Positions 53,481 to 64,000 of a DNA stretch of 64,000 bases are shown here, one piece after another. The position numbers and the translations under genes were made by a program. Under the pieces are notes generated by a model. The model was given only the letters and a program-made list of their open reading frames with translations. It had not been told where the DNA came from and made no database searches. Each line of letters begins with the position of its first letter. Positions within the stretch are counted from its first letter, which is position 1. The stretch is taken from NCBI GenBank assembly GCA_016647705.1, contig JAENRU010000487.1:248001-312000 (forward strand), in the 5' to 3' direction. This stretch comes from Eucommia ulmoides. Its lineage: Eukaryota; Streptophyta; Magnoliopsida; Garryales; Eucommiaceae.

Positions 53481-56193
53481 TGTCCCACCCCACTCCGGAC
53501 AATCTTCACTGTGGGGCCGGCGTAACGTCGACATGACATCACCTGAATGCCAAACCAACTGATAGAACAACAATATACAATCATCGAAAAAAATGCATAT
53601 ACAAATTTTCTACTATGGGGACACACCTATCCCCCAAATATAAGAACAACAAAAATAAAACCATGAACCTCTCATAGGTTCATCCCAGAAAGCTCATCTC
53701 AAAACCTACACCCAACTCTATCGTAGGACTCTATCTAGCGCCAGTAGGGGACCGACTCCTATCTGCTTCATTTGCGAGTGTACTACCTTCTTAATAAAAA
53801 TATTTTATAAAATAATATGTTCTAAATAATACAACATTTAAATGAATCAAGCTTAACGCGTATAAATAAACACATTTTGAACAGTAGTATAAAAATCATA
53901 TACCACGAGAAAACTCATTTTTCCTACTATTCAGAATCATCATTTATATATATATCAAATATATGAAATCCATCCAAACCATCAGCATAAAATAATATGA
54001 TAAAACACCAAGACGATATAATAAAACACCACATCACTATATATGACAAAACACCAAATACAACAAAACACCACACCACTCTCTTTGGTTAGCCATAGTG
54101 ATCGTTTTAACCTCATGATCGGGAGTTGCAACGGTACCATAATATCCGTAGGAATGGCTTCCTACGAAATATCCATACCCCTTTTAGGGAGATATATAAT
54201 CCACACCCCTTACGGGGAGAACTAATCCACACCCCTTACGGGGAGAAAACTATGGTATCGTCTAAATCAATAATTTCGTCTAAAAAATCCACACCCTTTT
54301 ATGAGGAGAATATAAACCACATCATCATCAACCCACAAATCTATAACAGTCGTCTAATCAATATCGTCAATCCACATCGTCAAATTACAAATCTCAACCT
54401 TCATTTCCAAAATCGATTTAATTCAAAAATCAAGTTTTTTACTTTCATCTAAAAACCCACTGATTTTCAACAAAAATCATATTTTTCATTTTCTTTTTAA
54501 AATACCAACAAAAATCATATTTTTTATTTTCTTTTTAAAATACCAATTGATTTCCCCCAAAAAAACATTTTTTTCCACCATTTTTAAAAACAGCGAAAAT
54601 CCACATCTCGACATGCACCCAAAATCTGCTTGATCCATATAAGTTTAAAACTCGTCCAGTTTTAATTAAAAATATTTTCCATCATATATATGAAAATAGA
54701 TTTACAAGAAGATAGTACACTCACCTGATTATCCGCTCCGAAGACCTTTATTGACTATGCTCTACTGATATTCCGGTGCCTGCGAACCTAATAGTGACAG
54801 GGCCTAAATTAATATTTTCTGTAAAAACAACCTAATCATGCTAATTTCCGTAATTTCCTTAATTTCCTATTCTCCGCGTTTTATTATGAAGTATAACTAT
54901 TTGACTAGTATCGCTCCGTTAAGGTTTACTATATAAACTCTATTTACATGAGCGGTCCCATCCTTTATTATCGCCATTTTGATATTTTAAAGCAAGAAAA
55001 CTAATTTAACAATCATAAAAATTAACGAGAAACATTACCCGTTCTGAAACGGTTGTCGATCCCCTAAACAATTTCCTTAATCTGCTCCTACTCCCATCAC
55101 CTCGGCATAAAGCCCGCCGCCGCGACGAACACGCTTCCTTTCTACTCTGCGATACATACTGGTGGCCTATCGCTTAGGCGAGAAACTTCTGCCTAGGCCA
55201 ACTCCCCCCCGCTCCACATTCTGCTGCTCCATCGCCTAGGCGGACACTCCTCCTTCCTTCTGCTCCGTTTTGCCAATTCCATCCGACCACTCTTTCTCTC
55301 CTCACTAACTCCAGCAATCACCACCACCTGAGTGTCCCTACACACACAACACACACAGCCCACACCCACATGCACACCGTAACTCACACATACCCATTCC
55401 TACATACACCACCGGTTTCGCCCAACTTTACCACCTTCACCACCGTCTGCCATTGGACCATACCATTACCACCCAAAACCAATGACATACACACACCATT
55501 ATTCAGACACACACACTGATCACAGCACACACACAACACCCATACAACCGACGGCAAAGACACAAACATATAGAGGCAACACACACACGACATCACCAAA
55601 CCTAAACAAAAAATAGGGAACACCCACTTACCAGCGATGTATCACACACATACGCCGAAACTTCTCTCTCTCTTTTCATTATTGTCGCCGATGATCAAAA
55701 CCCGCACATATGCACGACGAACACGTAAACCACCATCGACGACCAAATCCAAACCTCCGACAGCCCCCTTCCTCCGATTCTCTTTCTCTCTTCTTCTTCT
55801 CTTTCTCTTTCTTCGGTTTCTCTGATCGTTTCTAGACCCTTCTCCTGATTTCTATATATATATATATATGCGTGTGTGATCATTTGTGTGTGTGTGTGTG
55901 TGTATAAATGTGTGTATGTGTGATCATTTGGCTGAACAGGTGGCCCCTTTCTCCTCCATTTGTTTTTACCACCATTTATACATATATATAAACAATAATT
56001 GCACAAAACCCCCCTTCATTTTTAGTTAACTTTATGAATTAAATCCAACTTCAATCTTTAATGTTTTGAAAATTTATGAATTAACCCCTCAAATTTAAAA
56101 TTAAATCATAATTAACACCATCAACCCCGTTATTTCAAAAATATTTTAAAATGTGACTTAAATTATACGTATGTCAAAGGTCAGGGTCTTATA
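53481..56193 (-). repeat. gypsy 5' LTR (right copy)
   Basis: 2713 bases with borders TATAAGACC (TG start mutated to TA) and GGGTGGGACA on the minus strand. The primer-binding-like site follows immediately at 53475-53464. Confidence 0.8.
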
Positions 56194-56775
56194 GTTTGTC
56201 TAATTTCCATAAGTCGACCTAGTTGTCGACCGAACAATTCATGGACTACTCAAACTCATCACCTTCTCATCGGTTGACCGGACCTCTTGTGTAGGTCGAT
56301 CGATTGAGTTAGAACTCTTTTTCCTTAATTTATTTCTTCGACGTTTTTATCCCTTTAACCAATTTTTTTCTCTCGGTTAACTCCACTAAACTCTTAAATT
56401 CAATTTTAATCAATTATCTTTCTTAAACCAATGTTTTTTCTTCAATTACACAGAAGAGCAAATATGTTAGCTAATTAGGATTCTATTAAAAAATACACAT
56501 AATTGTAAAAAATATTTTGTGTCGTGTGTGATCGTAATCGGGATACATTATGAGTAAAAATTCAATCTAAGTTGTTTTCCCCTAGGTTCTTCAAATTCTT
56601 TGATCTCTTAATGCTGATCATCTTTGTCAGTGTCTTTAGCATCCATTTAGCATTTTTCTCAACATCTTCATGATAAAATCTTTGTTGGAACTAATAAACT
56701 GAAACGCTCAATAAAACCGTTAGTTCCATAAAAAACATCAACATTTAATTTTCCATTACACTCTTAAGATCAACA
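56194..56775 (-). repeat. copia 3' LTR remnant
   Basis: Matches 62127-62710, with the same TGTTGATCTTAAGAGTG edge on the minus strand. It ends at the gypsy insertion; the remaining 2 kb of this LTR is not found left of the gypsy element. Confidence 0.85.
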
Positions 56776-56790
56776 ATCTCCCTTTTTTTT
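56776..56790 (-). other. copia polypurine tract
   Basis: AAAAAAAAGGGAGAT on the minus strand lies directly before the LTR start TGTTGATC. This is the position and composition of a plus-strand DNA primer. Confidence 0.85.
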
Positions 56791-57009
56791 TATGATGACA
56801 ATTAATTTTGATATTTATATCAAAATACTTTGTTTTACATTTCCCTTAAATTTGAGGACGGGTTTTATAACTCATTAAAGCTCAATCATAAAGAGAATCA
56901 TAAGATATTCAACAAAACACAAATAATCATCTAATTTCAAAATAATTCAAATTCTTTTTTAAGATATTCAACAAAACAATTCAAGCTCCCCTTTACGATA
57001 TTCAATAAA

Positions 57010-58060
57010 ACATCAATAAATTTTCCCCCTTTGTCATCTCAAAAAGTAGGGAAGGGGAACTGCAAATCAACTCATCTACTCTAGGCAAATATCGTTATGC
57101 CTAACCATGCCCAAATCGCGAATGATTTTTACAAATTGATCTTCCGCTAATGGTTTGATATAAATATCAGCAAGTTGGTTGGAGGTATCAATATATTCAA
57201 TAATAATATCCCTTTTTTGAATATGATCACGAATAAAGTAATGTTTAATCTCTATGTGCTTAGTTTGTAAGTGTTGTGTAGGATTCTTACTTAGACAAAT
57301 AACACATTTATTATCACAATAAATCGGGACCTCCTCTATACATATTCCAAAATCATTTAACTGTTACTTAATATATAAAATTTGTGCACAACAGTTACCA
57401 ACTGTCATATACTCAGCCTCAGTAGTGGATAAGGCTATCGAATTTTGTTTCTTGCTTAACCAAGAAACCAATACATATCCTAACAAATGACATGACCCAC
57501 TTTTACTTTTTCACTCGACTTTGCACCTGGAAAAATTAGCATCGGAGTAACTTATTAATTTAAAATCACTCTCCCTAGGATACCATAATCCTAGGTCAGT
57601 CGCCTCCTTTAAATCTCGAAAAATTTGCTTAACCATAGTCAATTGCGATTCTTTAGGACAAGGCTGAAATCTAGCACATAAACAAACACTATATATAACG
57701 TCAGGTCTACTAGTCGTTAAATATAACAGTCTACCAATCATACCTTGATACATTTTTTCATTAACACCTTTGCCAGTATCATGTTTGTCTATCTTTGTAG
57801 CCGTTGCCATGCGAGTTTTGTACTCTTCAGCGCTATCCAAGTCATATTTTTTTAACAGATCCTTGGTATATTTAGCTTGGTTTATGAATATCCCTTCTTT
57901 GGTTTACTTAATTTGCAACCCAAGAAAGAAATTCAGCTCTCCCATCATGCTCATCTCAAATTCGACCTGCATTATCTTGGCAAACTCTTGACAAAGATCC
58001 TCATTAGTAGATCCAAAAATAATATCATCAACATAAACTCATACTAATAGGATATCAGAA
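57010..58060 (-). pseudogene. copia reverse transcriptase / RNase H
   Basis: On the minus strand: VYVDDIIFGSTNEDLCQEF with the YVDD catalytic motif, MMGELNFFLGLQIK, KMYQGMIGRLLYLTTSRPD, SYSDANFSRCKVE, KKQNSIALSTTEAEY (RNase H Glu), IYCDNK and QLADIYIKPL. Several in-frame stops (for example just before VYVDD, after LGLQIK and after CKVE) break the frame; the longest open piece is 57840-57511. Motif order is that of copia pol, where RT and RNase H come last. Confidence 0.88.
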
Positions 58061-59235
58061 TCAATTTACTTAACAAATAGCGTTATATCATTAAGACCCC
58101 TTCCAAACCATATTTAATAAATCAATTTTTAATCACAAAACATCAGCACTACGTGGATTATCATTATAGATAAATATTTATATAATCAAGTCTACTCAAT
58201 CCATCAAAATCCACAAATTACTAAATTAAGTCAGTATGTCTTTATCATGACACCAAATAATATCAAGGCATGTAATCGTTAACGCACTAGAACAAGAAGT
58301 ATATCTCAATAATAACATGTGTATTAAAGGTATTATCTATCCCATCCTCAATAGAATCATCTAAAAACCAGGAGATATGAAACTTATGAGAAGAACATAT
58401 TATCATGTATATAGTAAGATACTTAATATCCATAAATATATCTATATGCACAAAGTATAAACTTAAAACATTAAGCACAGATTGATACGTCATGAATATT
58501 CAGATTTTATGTAAGCATATAATCAAGCTAATGAGCAATTTAAATCAAATAAATGCATCAAAAAAATCTTTCTTTATCCTTTAATTATCCTTAGATATCA
58601 TGTATTATAACCAACCAAGATGTCATTTCAAGATACATAACATAGCAGCTCAATTCAACACATTTGTATAAAAGATATATTCATGAGTAAGAGCACATTA
58701 TACAAATGGTCTTGTTAATATGCAACAAGTCATTTATAACACTTAGTGAGATCACAAACACTTTATTCATTTTCTAATTCACTTAACATGTTTTAAAATT
58801 AAACACATAAAATCATGTTAATATGCCTTAACTAAATTTGATTACCAGAATCACTATGTAATATTTCTAAGACAATAAGTGAACACATCATATAAAATAA
58901 GTCTTAGAAACCATTACCAACTTACCTATTTGGCAAGTTGGGAATTTCCATCTTTAACAAATTTAATAAATTTAAACCACGATAGATTATGAGTACCTTT
59001 TATATCTTTTGGAGTGACTTTACTTTTTACCTCATTTATACTTATGATTGATTTGGGTGCATAATTCTTCTTGACATGTCCATATCCTCTCAACTTTTGA
59101 TTTTTGCCATTTCATTGATACTTCCATTTGCTCATGTCACTTGTGGCTTCCTGGTGATCTTTAATCTTGGCTTTGGCAAATCTTTACTCTTTGCACATGT
59201 CTCTTGTGGCTTCTTTACAACATCACCTCTTGTCT
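58061..59235. other. degraded copia interior
   Basis: AT-rich sequence lying where integrase and early RT should be. I could not read any integrase motif on either strand, so it is deleted or replaced here. Confidence 0.5.
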
Positions 59236-60082
59236 TTAATGCATCTTTCGCTTTGTATACGTCGCTTGTGGATCTTTGATGACTTCTTGTCTTGGTTTTG
59301 ATATAAGCTCTTTATTTGTTCCTTCGGGTCCACTTCCGACTTTATGTAACTCTGCACAAGATATTTCAACAGATTTTTTCAGTATCCATTTCAATTTGGA
59401 TCCATCCTTGTTAGACATAAACTTAGGATTCCTGAATGGACATGATACTTTAAAATACCCAACCATATTACAATTATAACATCTCAAATCCAATTTATCA
59501 TAGAAAACACGACATGTAAAACAAGAATCATTTCTAACAATACCAACAAAACTATCACTAGCTTGTGATGAGGGATGAGACGATGAACCATATCCACTTT
59601 GCCAAGAAAAATCATTCTCAGAATCTCTCGAAACAGTCTTAAGGTCAGATTTTGATTTTTCAAAAATATTTCTTAAGTAAATCGAGTTTAGAAACAAGAA
59701 ACTGACCTTTACCTGGAAATCATGTCAAGATTATTTTTTTAAAACTCTATTTTCCTTTTCAAAAGAATCCACTTTAGATAGCAAATTATTAATTTAAAAA
59801 ATAATGTTCGAAAATTCTTTTGTACCACAATAATCATCCAAATGCACTTTAAGATTTTTGGACACTTTTTTCATCATTTTCAAAAGAATTAATTTTTCTT
59901 TTTAAACTCAAACTCTCTTTAGCAAAAATTAGTGTGAAAGAAAGTAATTTTTTCATAATAATATGGACATTTTTACTTTTATCATCTCCATCACTACCAC
60001 TAATATCACAGGAATCATACACCATATTATCATATAAGAATCTATCACCATCAAGTGAAGATACACAGAAAACATCATCCAT
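59236..60082 (-). pseudogene. copia gag remnant with altered zinc knuckle
   Basis: The minus-strand frame 59697-59236 has a Ser-rich stretch (YGSSSHPSSQASDSFVG) followed by CYNCNMVGYFKVSCP, the copia CCHC knuckle with Tyr in place of His. The upstream frame 60082-59849 (MDDVFCVSSLDGD) is a probable earlier part. Position just inside the primer-binding site fits gag. The knuckle change and the break between the two frames make it nonfunctional. Confidence 0.7.
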
Positions 60083-60137
60083 AGTATGTGCACATGACCA
60101 ATTTAGCTAGGATGTTAAGCCTAATCCAGCTAAAACC

Positions 60138-60150
60138 AACTCTGATACCA
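60138..60150 (-). other. copia primer-binding site
   Basis: TGGTATCAGAGTT on the minus strand, two bases inside the 5' LTR end (GGCCAACA at 60153). It matches the 3' end complement of initiator Met tRNA used by most plant copia elements. Confidence 0.85.
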
Positions 60151-60152
60151 AT

Positions 60153-62710
60153 TGTTGGCCTAGTGAGCAACCCAAGAGGGGGGTGAATTAGGTAAATATA
60201 AATTTAATCCAAATAATATTACTTCAAAAATCAAATAAATAATATTACCCTAAATTAATTATTATCTTCTTAGTACTTGAATTTTCAAACAATTAATTTA
60301 ATCAATTTATCCTAAATCTATTATTATCTCTTTATAGTAGCGGATAAATGTTACAAGCTCTAGGTGCATACCCAAACAACACAAAATAAAGTAAATGAAA
60401 TAAACAATGCAGTACACACCGATATATCTTGGTTCACCAAGATAATCTTAGTTAATCCAATCCTCCGAGTCCCACGGAGACTCGTACCCACAAAACCACT
60501 AAATTTCCTTTAAACAGGCAGTCCCCCGAGCTCCGTGGAGAAAAACATCCACCAATCACAATGATTCCTTTAACCAGGTAGGAACCAAACCCTTACAAAA
60601 TGATTATTTTTGCAAGCTCAGAATCAACTTTTACAATTTATTTTCACAGGCTCAGGAATAACCCTATCTTTTTACAGGTTAAAGATTAATCTGATTCTTT
60701 TATATTTAGGCTAAGAATCAAACCTCACACAAAAAAAGGCTCCAAGTATCCTTTTACCCGGTAAAGATTGAACCATTACAAAATAACTCAAATTAATTCT
60801 ATCAAGGAAGAATTAACACATAATTCTCTTATACTCTACGCAAAGATTAAAACCACAATCTCTTTACTGGAAGAGATTGAAACCAACTACCCCTTGATTA
60901 GATAATCCCAATAGCACATACTCTGCACACAACTCACTAATTACAAGAAATTGATAAGTTCTTCCCACTCGGAGTTTCTACCATCTCAAATCAATTTAAA
61001 CTCAATTAATGTCTCGATATTTACTAGTGATAGAATTAAGTGAGAAAACAAAAATCTGATTATGAAAATAATGCGGGTAGCAAAAAAATTGAGCACGTAA
61101 TCAGATTATCACACAAATCGTTTTAAAAGATTTTTTATGCTTTTAAAGTTCAAAAATGATTTCTCATACAATTAATTAACCAAGTAAGAAATGATAGCAA
61201 TAAACTCAATTAAAAATATACTTGGAATGATCTCACCAGGAAAACAGAAAAATCTGATTATAATAGATATGGGTAGTACACAAATAAGTACGTAATCAGA
61301 AAAGGATTTCACAATATCTAAAAATCCAAGCAAACAAAATAATATTTAATTACAACAAATAATTAAAGCTTGGAACAATCTCATCAGAATATCACTGAAA
61401 GAATGAAGATTAAATCTTGATAAAGCTTAGATTGGTGATGACAAAATTCACAACACTTTTTCTCAAGAAAAATTTCACGATTAATTGGTCAATATAATCT
61501 CAAAATGATGACTCTCAGAAAGCTCATGAACTCAAGGTTCTTGATGGAATGATAACTCTCAGAATAGCTCACGAATACTTAGTTATTGATATCTTATATA
61601 TTACTCCAATAGCCTCCTTGTAACATAAATACCCATTCTTGGTATAATTCACTTAATTATATCTTTTAAAGCATTCAATTTAGTCCTTTAAACTTTTACT
61701 TAATCTCAATTAAATAAGATAGAAAGAATTTCATGAACTAAATTAAGAAATATCCAAAATATTTGAACTATATCTATGGGGATATTAAAATATTAACTAA
61801 ATATCTCAAAATCTATCAGATCCCTAAGATATCTTGCATATCCTAACCATAAAATGGCTAGTAACGGCTACTTTTTGGATCAAAACCATGAAATCCTCAA
61901 ATCCTGAAACTAGCAATCGGTTGACCGACCAACACCCATCGGTCAACTACCCAATTCAAGACGAAGCCCAAGCCAAAATTCCTTCTCCATAAGTCGACTG
62001 CTCATTACTCATCTGTTAAACAGTCGATCCAGAGAGTTTCACAACTTGACCTATCTATCGACCTATCGATTCAGAGAGTTCATCTTTTAGCCATAAGTCG
62101 ACCTACCTGTCGACTGAAAGATTCAGAGAGTTTGTCTAATTTTCATAAGTCGACCTAGCTGTCGATCGAATAATTCAAGGATTGCTCAAACTCATTACCT
62201 TCTCATCAGTTGACTAAACCACTTTTGTAGGTCGACCAATTGAGCTGGAACATTTTTTTCCTTAATTCATTTCTTCGACGTTTTTGTCCCTTTAACCGAT
62301 TTCGTTTCTCAGTTAACTCCACTAAACTCTTAAATTCAATTATAATCAATTATGTTTCTTAAATCAATGTTTATTCTTCAATTACACGTAGGAGCAAATA
62401 TGTTGGCTAATTAGAATCCTATTAAAAAACACACATAATTGTAAAAAATATTTTGTGTCGTGCGTGATCCTAATGAGGATACATTAAGAGTAAAAATTTA
62501 ACCTAAGTTGTTTTCTCCTAGGTTCTTCAAATTTTTTGATCTCTTAACGTTGATCATCTTTGTCAGTGTCTTTAGCATCCATTAGCATTTTTCTCAACAT
62601 CTTCATGATAAAATCTTTATTGAAACTAATAAACTGAAACACTCAATAAAACTGTTAGTTCCACTAAAAACATCAACATTTAATTATTCATCAAAATCTT
62701 AGGATCAACA
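60153..62710 (-). repeat. copia 5' LTR, 2558 bp
   Basis: On the minus strand it runs from TGTTGATCCTAAGATTTTGATG (62710) to CTCACTAGGCCAACA-type text (60153; here TTGCTCACTAGGCCAACA). It is full length, with the GTCGAC repeat block at about 61910-62230, and is the reference copy for 1-1744 and 43052-45569. Confidence 0.88.
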
Positions 62711-62739
62711 ACATAAATCACAACGATTTGCCATTATTC

Positions 62740-63990
62740 TCTGCAACACATCTATCTTGTTTTGAATGCAAGTGGATTTTGGTCGACAGCTCTTCACTAC
62801 TCGAAGTCTATGCCGCTCAGGAATAAGGATAAAAAAAGTAGGCTCCGGCTAGTTGTTCTTGTGAATGGGCGGTTGAAAAGATGACTCCCAAGTTTTCAAC
62901 AAGATCGTTATTCTGTACTCAGGCGCAATGTAGCGGAACACATCAATGCCATAAAACTCGGTCGCTGCAAGCATATGAGAGCATAGATATCTAAAAATTT
63001 TATACTTCCCACACGTATAATCAGGGTTATCCCTTAAAGTAACGACGTGTAAGAAAAAGCCCACCTGTCAATCTCTTTATCGTTTTCACATGGAAAACGC
63101 ATTCTCTCTAATATATGTATGTTATAAATTAGATAATGTGTTGAAGCACTTATATTTTATATATAAAAATTAAGTAAATAATAAATTGCAAGTTAAACAA
63201 TTTTAATGAATGAATATTTGGATTTCATGTGTTTTGAACTTGGCTTGAGAATTCTGAATTTTATCAATGACATATCTAACATACTGGTAATTGTTGGCTA
63301 AGTTTTTTAGAGATTCTTGTCAACCAATATCAAAGCATTTTACCAAGTATAAAAAGTAATAGAGACGGATACTGTAATTGGGGACATTCCTTGCACTCTT
63401 TAAATAGTTGTTAAATAATTTGGCGTAGTTGGCCATCGTCACGCTCCAACTTTTATCATTGTCGTGTGCCCTAATCTATCATTATGGTAGTTGTTGATCC
63501 AACTACCACTTCGCCTGATGATTTAATTTTTCAATCTCAACCATAATTGAATCGTACTTCCGAACTTGTGATGCAACACCTGTCTTCCAAACAAGATCTT
63601 GTAGCTGCTGATTTATGAATTTCGTGTTGAAATTGCTACAAAGGTTCCATGACAATATCGGTGATACCGAACATGCTCGTTCGATTGATGAAGCCATAAT
63701 CACCAACCACACTAAGAATGACATTGTCTCTGTTGGATATCAATGTGACCTCCAGATGATCTTGAACAATATGACACTTAAGCATGAAAATGAACCACGA
63801 TCAACAACGGTAGTCCTCCTACTGTGTGAAAGCAAAAGCCAAAAGAAAACACTTGTTTGATGGTATTATTCCAATGGTAATCAAGATCTTGCTGCTATAT
63901 TTACCCTACAAATGGATGCTATCAGCCATGACGACAAACAGACAATATTACCATCCAACAACTAAATGTTTGAATGCCCAAAATACCAAA
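62740..63990 (-). pseudogene. MULE (MuDR-type) transposase, decayed
   Basis: On the minus strand, in order: HIVQDHLEVTLISNRDNVILSVV (written in two overlapping parts: HIVQDHLEV and TLISNRD; about 63775-63700) with LLAFAFT upstream, as in the DDE region of plant MULE transposases; NFNTKFINQQLQDLVWK and SQVRKYDSIMVEIEKLNHQA (about 63640-63510), the helical region before the zinc finger; then YTCGKYK...LCSHMLAA (about 63010-62950), a SWIM-type C-x-C...C-x-H finger with C-x-C altered, ending FRYIAPEYR. Stops and frameshifts separate the parts. The N-terminus lies beyond the window. No terminal inverted repeat is in view. Confidence 0.75.
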
Positions 63991-64000
63991 TCGAACATCA

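Larger units (their letters stand above)
47218..56193 (-). mobile_element. Ty3/gypsy retrotransposon, decayed, inserted in a copia LTR
   Basis: Two long direct repeats (47218-50106 and 53481-56193) flank a 3.4 kb internal region. On the minus strand the 5' LTR ends GGGGTGGGACA, followed by TTATCAGAGCC (a primer-binding site for initiator Met tRNA, 53475-53464). The internal region ends GGGACGAAATTTCTTTTAG close to the 3' LTR start TGTAAGACC, as in chromovirus-type gypsy elements. The body keeps only pieces of RT and integrase; gag and protease are lost or unreadable. The right flank from 56194 is copia LTR sequence. The left LTR lacks the last 46 bases or so, and the expected copia LTR sequence is not found there, so the left border has been rearranged. 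Confidence 0.8.
56194..62710 (-). mobile_element. Ty1/copia retrotransposon with truncated 3' LTR
   Basis: From the 5' side (high coordinates): LTR 62710-60153; TGGTATCAGAGTT primer-binding site 60150-60138; gag 60082-59236; degraded interior; RT/RNase H about 58060-57010; polypurine tract 56790-56776; and the start of the 3' LTR 56775-56194, where the gypsy element cuts in. Wording of the RT/RNase H part and the 2.5 kb LTR suggest the SIRE lineage, which is inference. Integrase is not recognisable, so it is non-autonomous. Confidence 0.85.

Overview
This is a nuclear genome fragment from a flowering plant, almost certainly a eudicot. The evidence is two S-locus/G-type lectin receptor-like kinase genes with the standard seven-exon layout and GT-AG introns, AT-rich intergenic DNA, and dense plant-type transposons (Helitron, Ty1/copia, Ty3/gypsy, MULE, MITEs, tRNA-derived SINEs). 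The species cannot be told from the sequence. Nothing bacterial, organellar or rDNA-like is present.

Layout. 1-1744: part of a Ty1/copia LTR running off the left edge, then a SINE (about 1782-1986) and a MITE. 2378-16356: a Helitron of about 14 kb on the minus strand. It has a terminal hairpin plus CTAG, and a RepHel gene (Rep with intact HUH and two-tyrosine motifs, PIF1-type helicase with intact Walker motifs) broken by two in-frame TGA codons and frameshifts. A gag-like ORF follows, then a roughly 6 kb repeat array carrying four equal-length copies of a zinc-ribbon-like exon. 17538-24402: an intact receptor kinase gene (826 aa by my splicing). 24403-28833: SINE, palindromic MITEs and a solo LTR. 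28834-40450: a tandem paralogue. Its second intron has grown to 7.5 kb through a decayed Ty3/gypsy element and a solo LTR with a perfect 5-bp target duplication, and a frameshift removes its last residues. 40675-46880: adjacent and nested foldback (inverted-repeat) elements, one split by a 2.5 kb copia solo LTR flanked by ATTAA. 47218-56193: a Ty3/gypsy element on the minus strand with 2.7-2.9 kb LTRs, inserted in the 3' LTR of a Ty1/copia element (56194-62710, minus strand). 62711-64000: a decayed MULE transposase on the minus strand.

How it fits together. The only host genes I can support are the two tandem receptor kinases. They are predicted plasma-membrane proteins with extracellular lectin, S-locus glycoprotein, EGF and PAN modules, one membrane helix and a Ser/Thr kinase. 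Shared intron positions, a shared CT tract beside one splice donor and apparently shared MITE insertions show that they arose by duplication of an already transposon-bearing gene. The rest records successive transposon insertion. The most unusual object is the Helitron with its amplified exon-like fragment. All splice sites and element borders were read by eye and no database search was possible.
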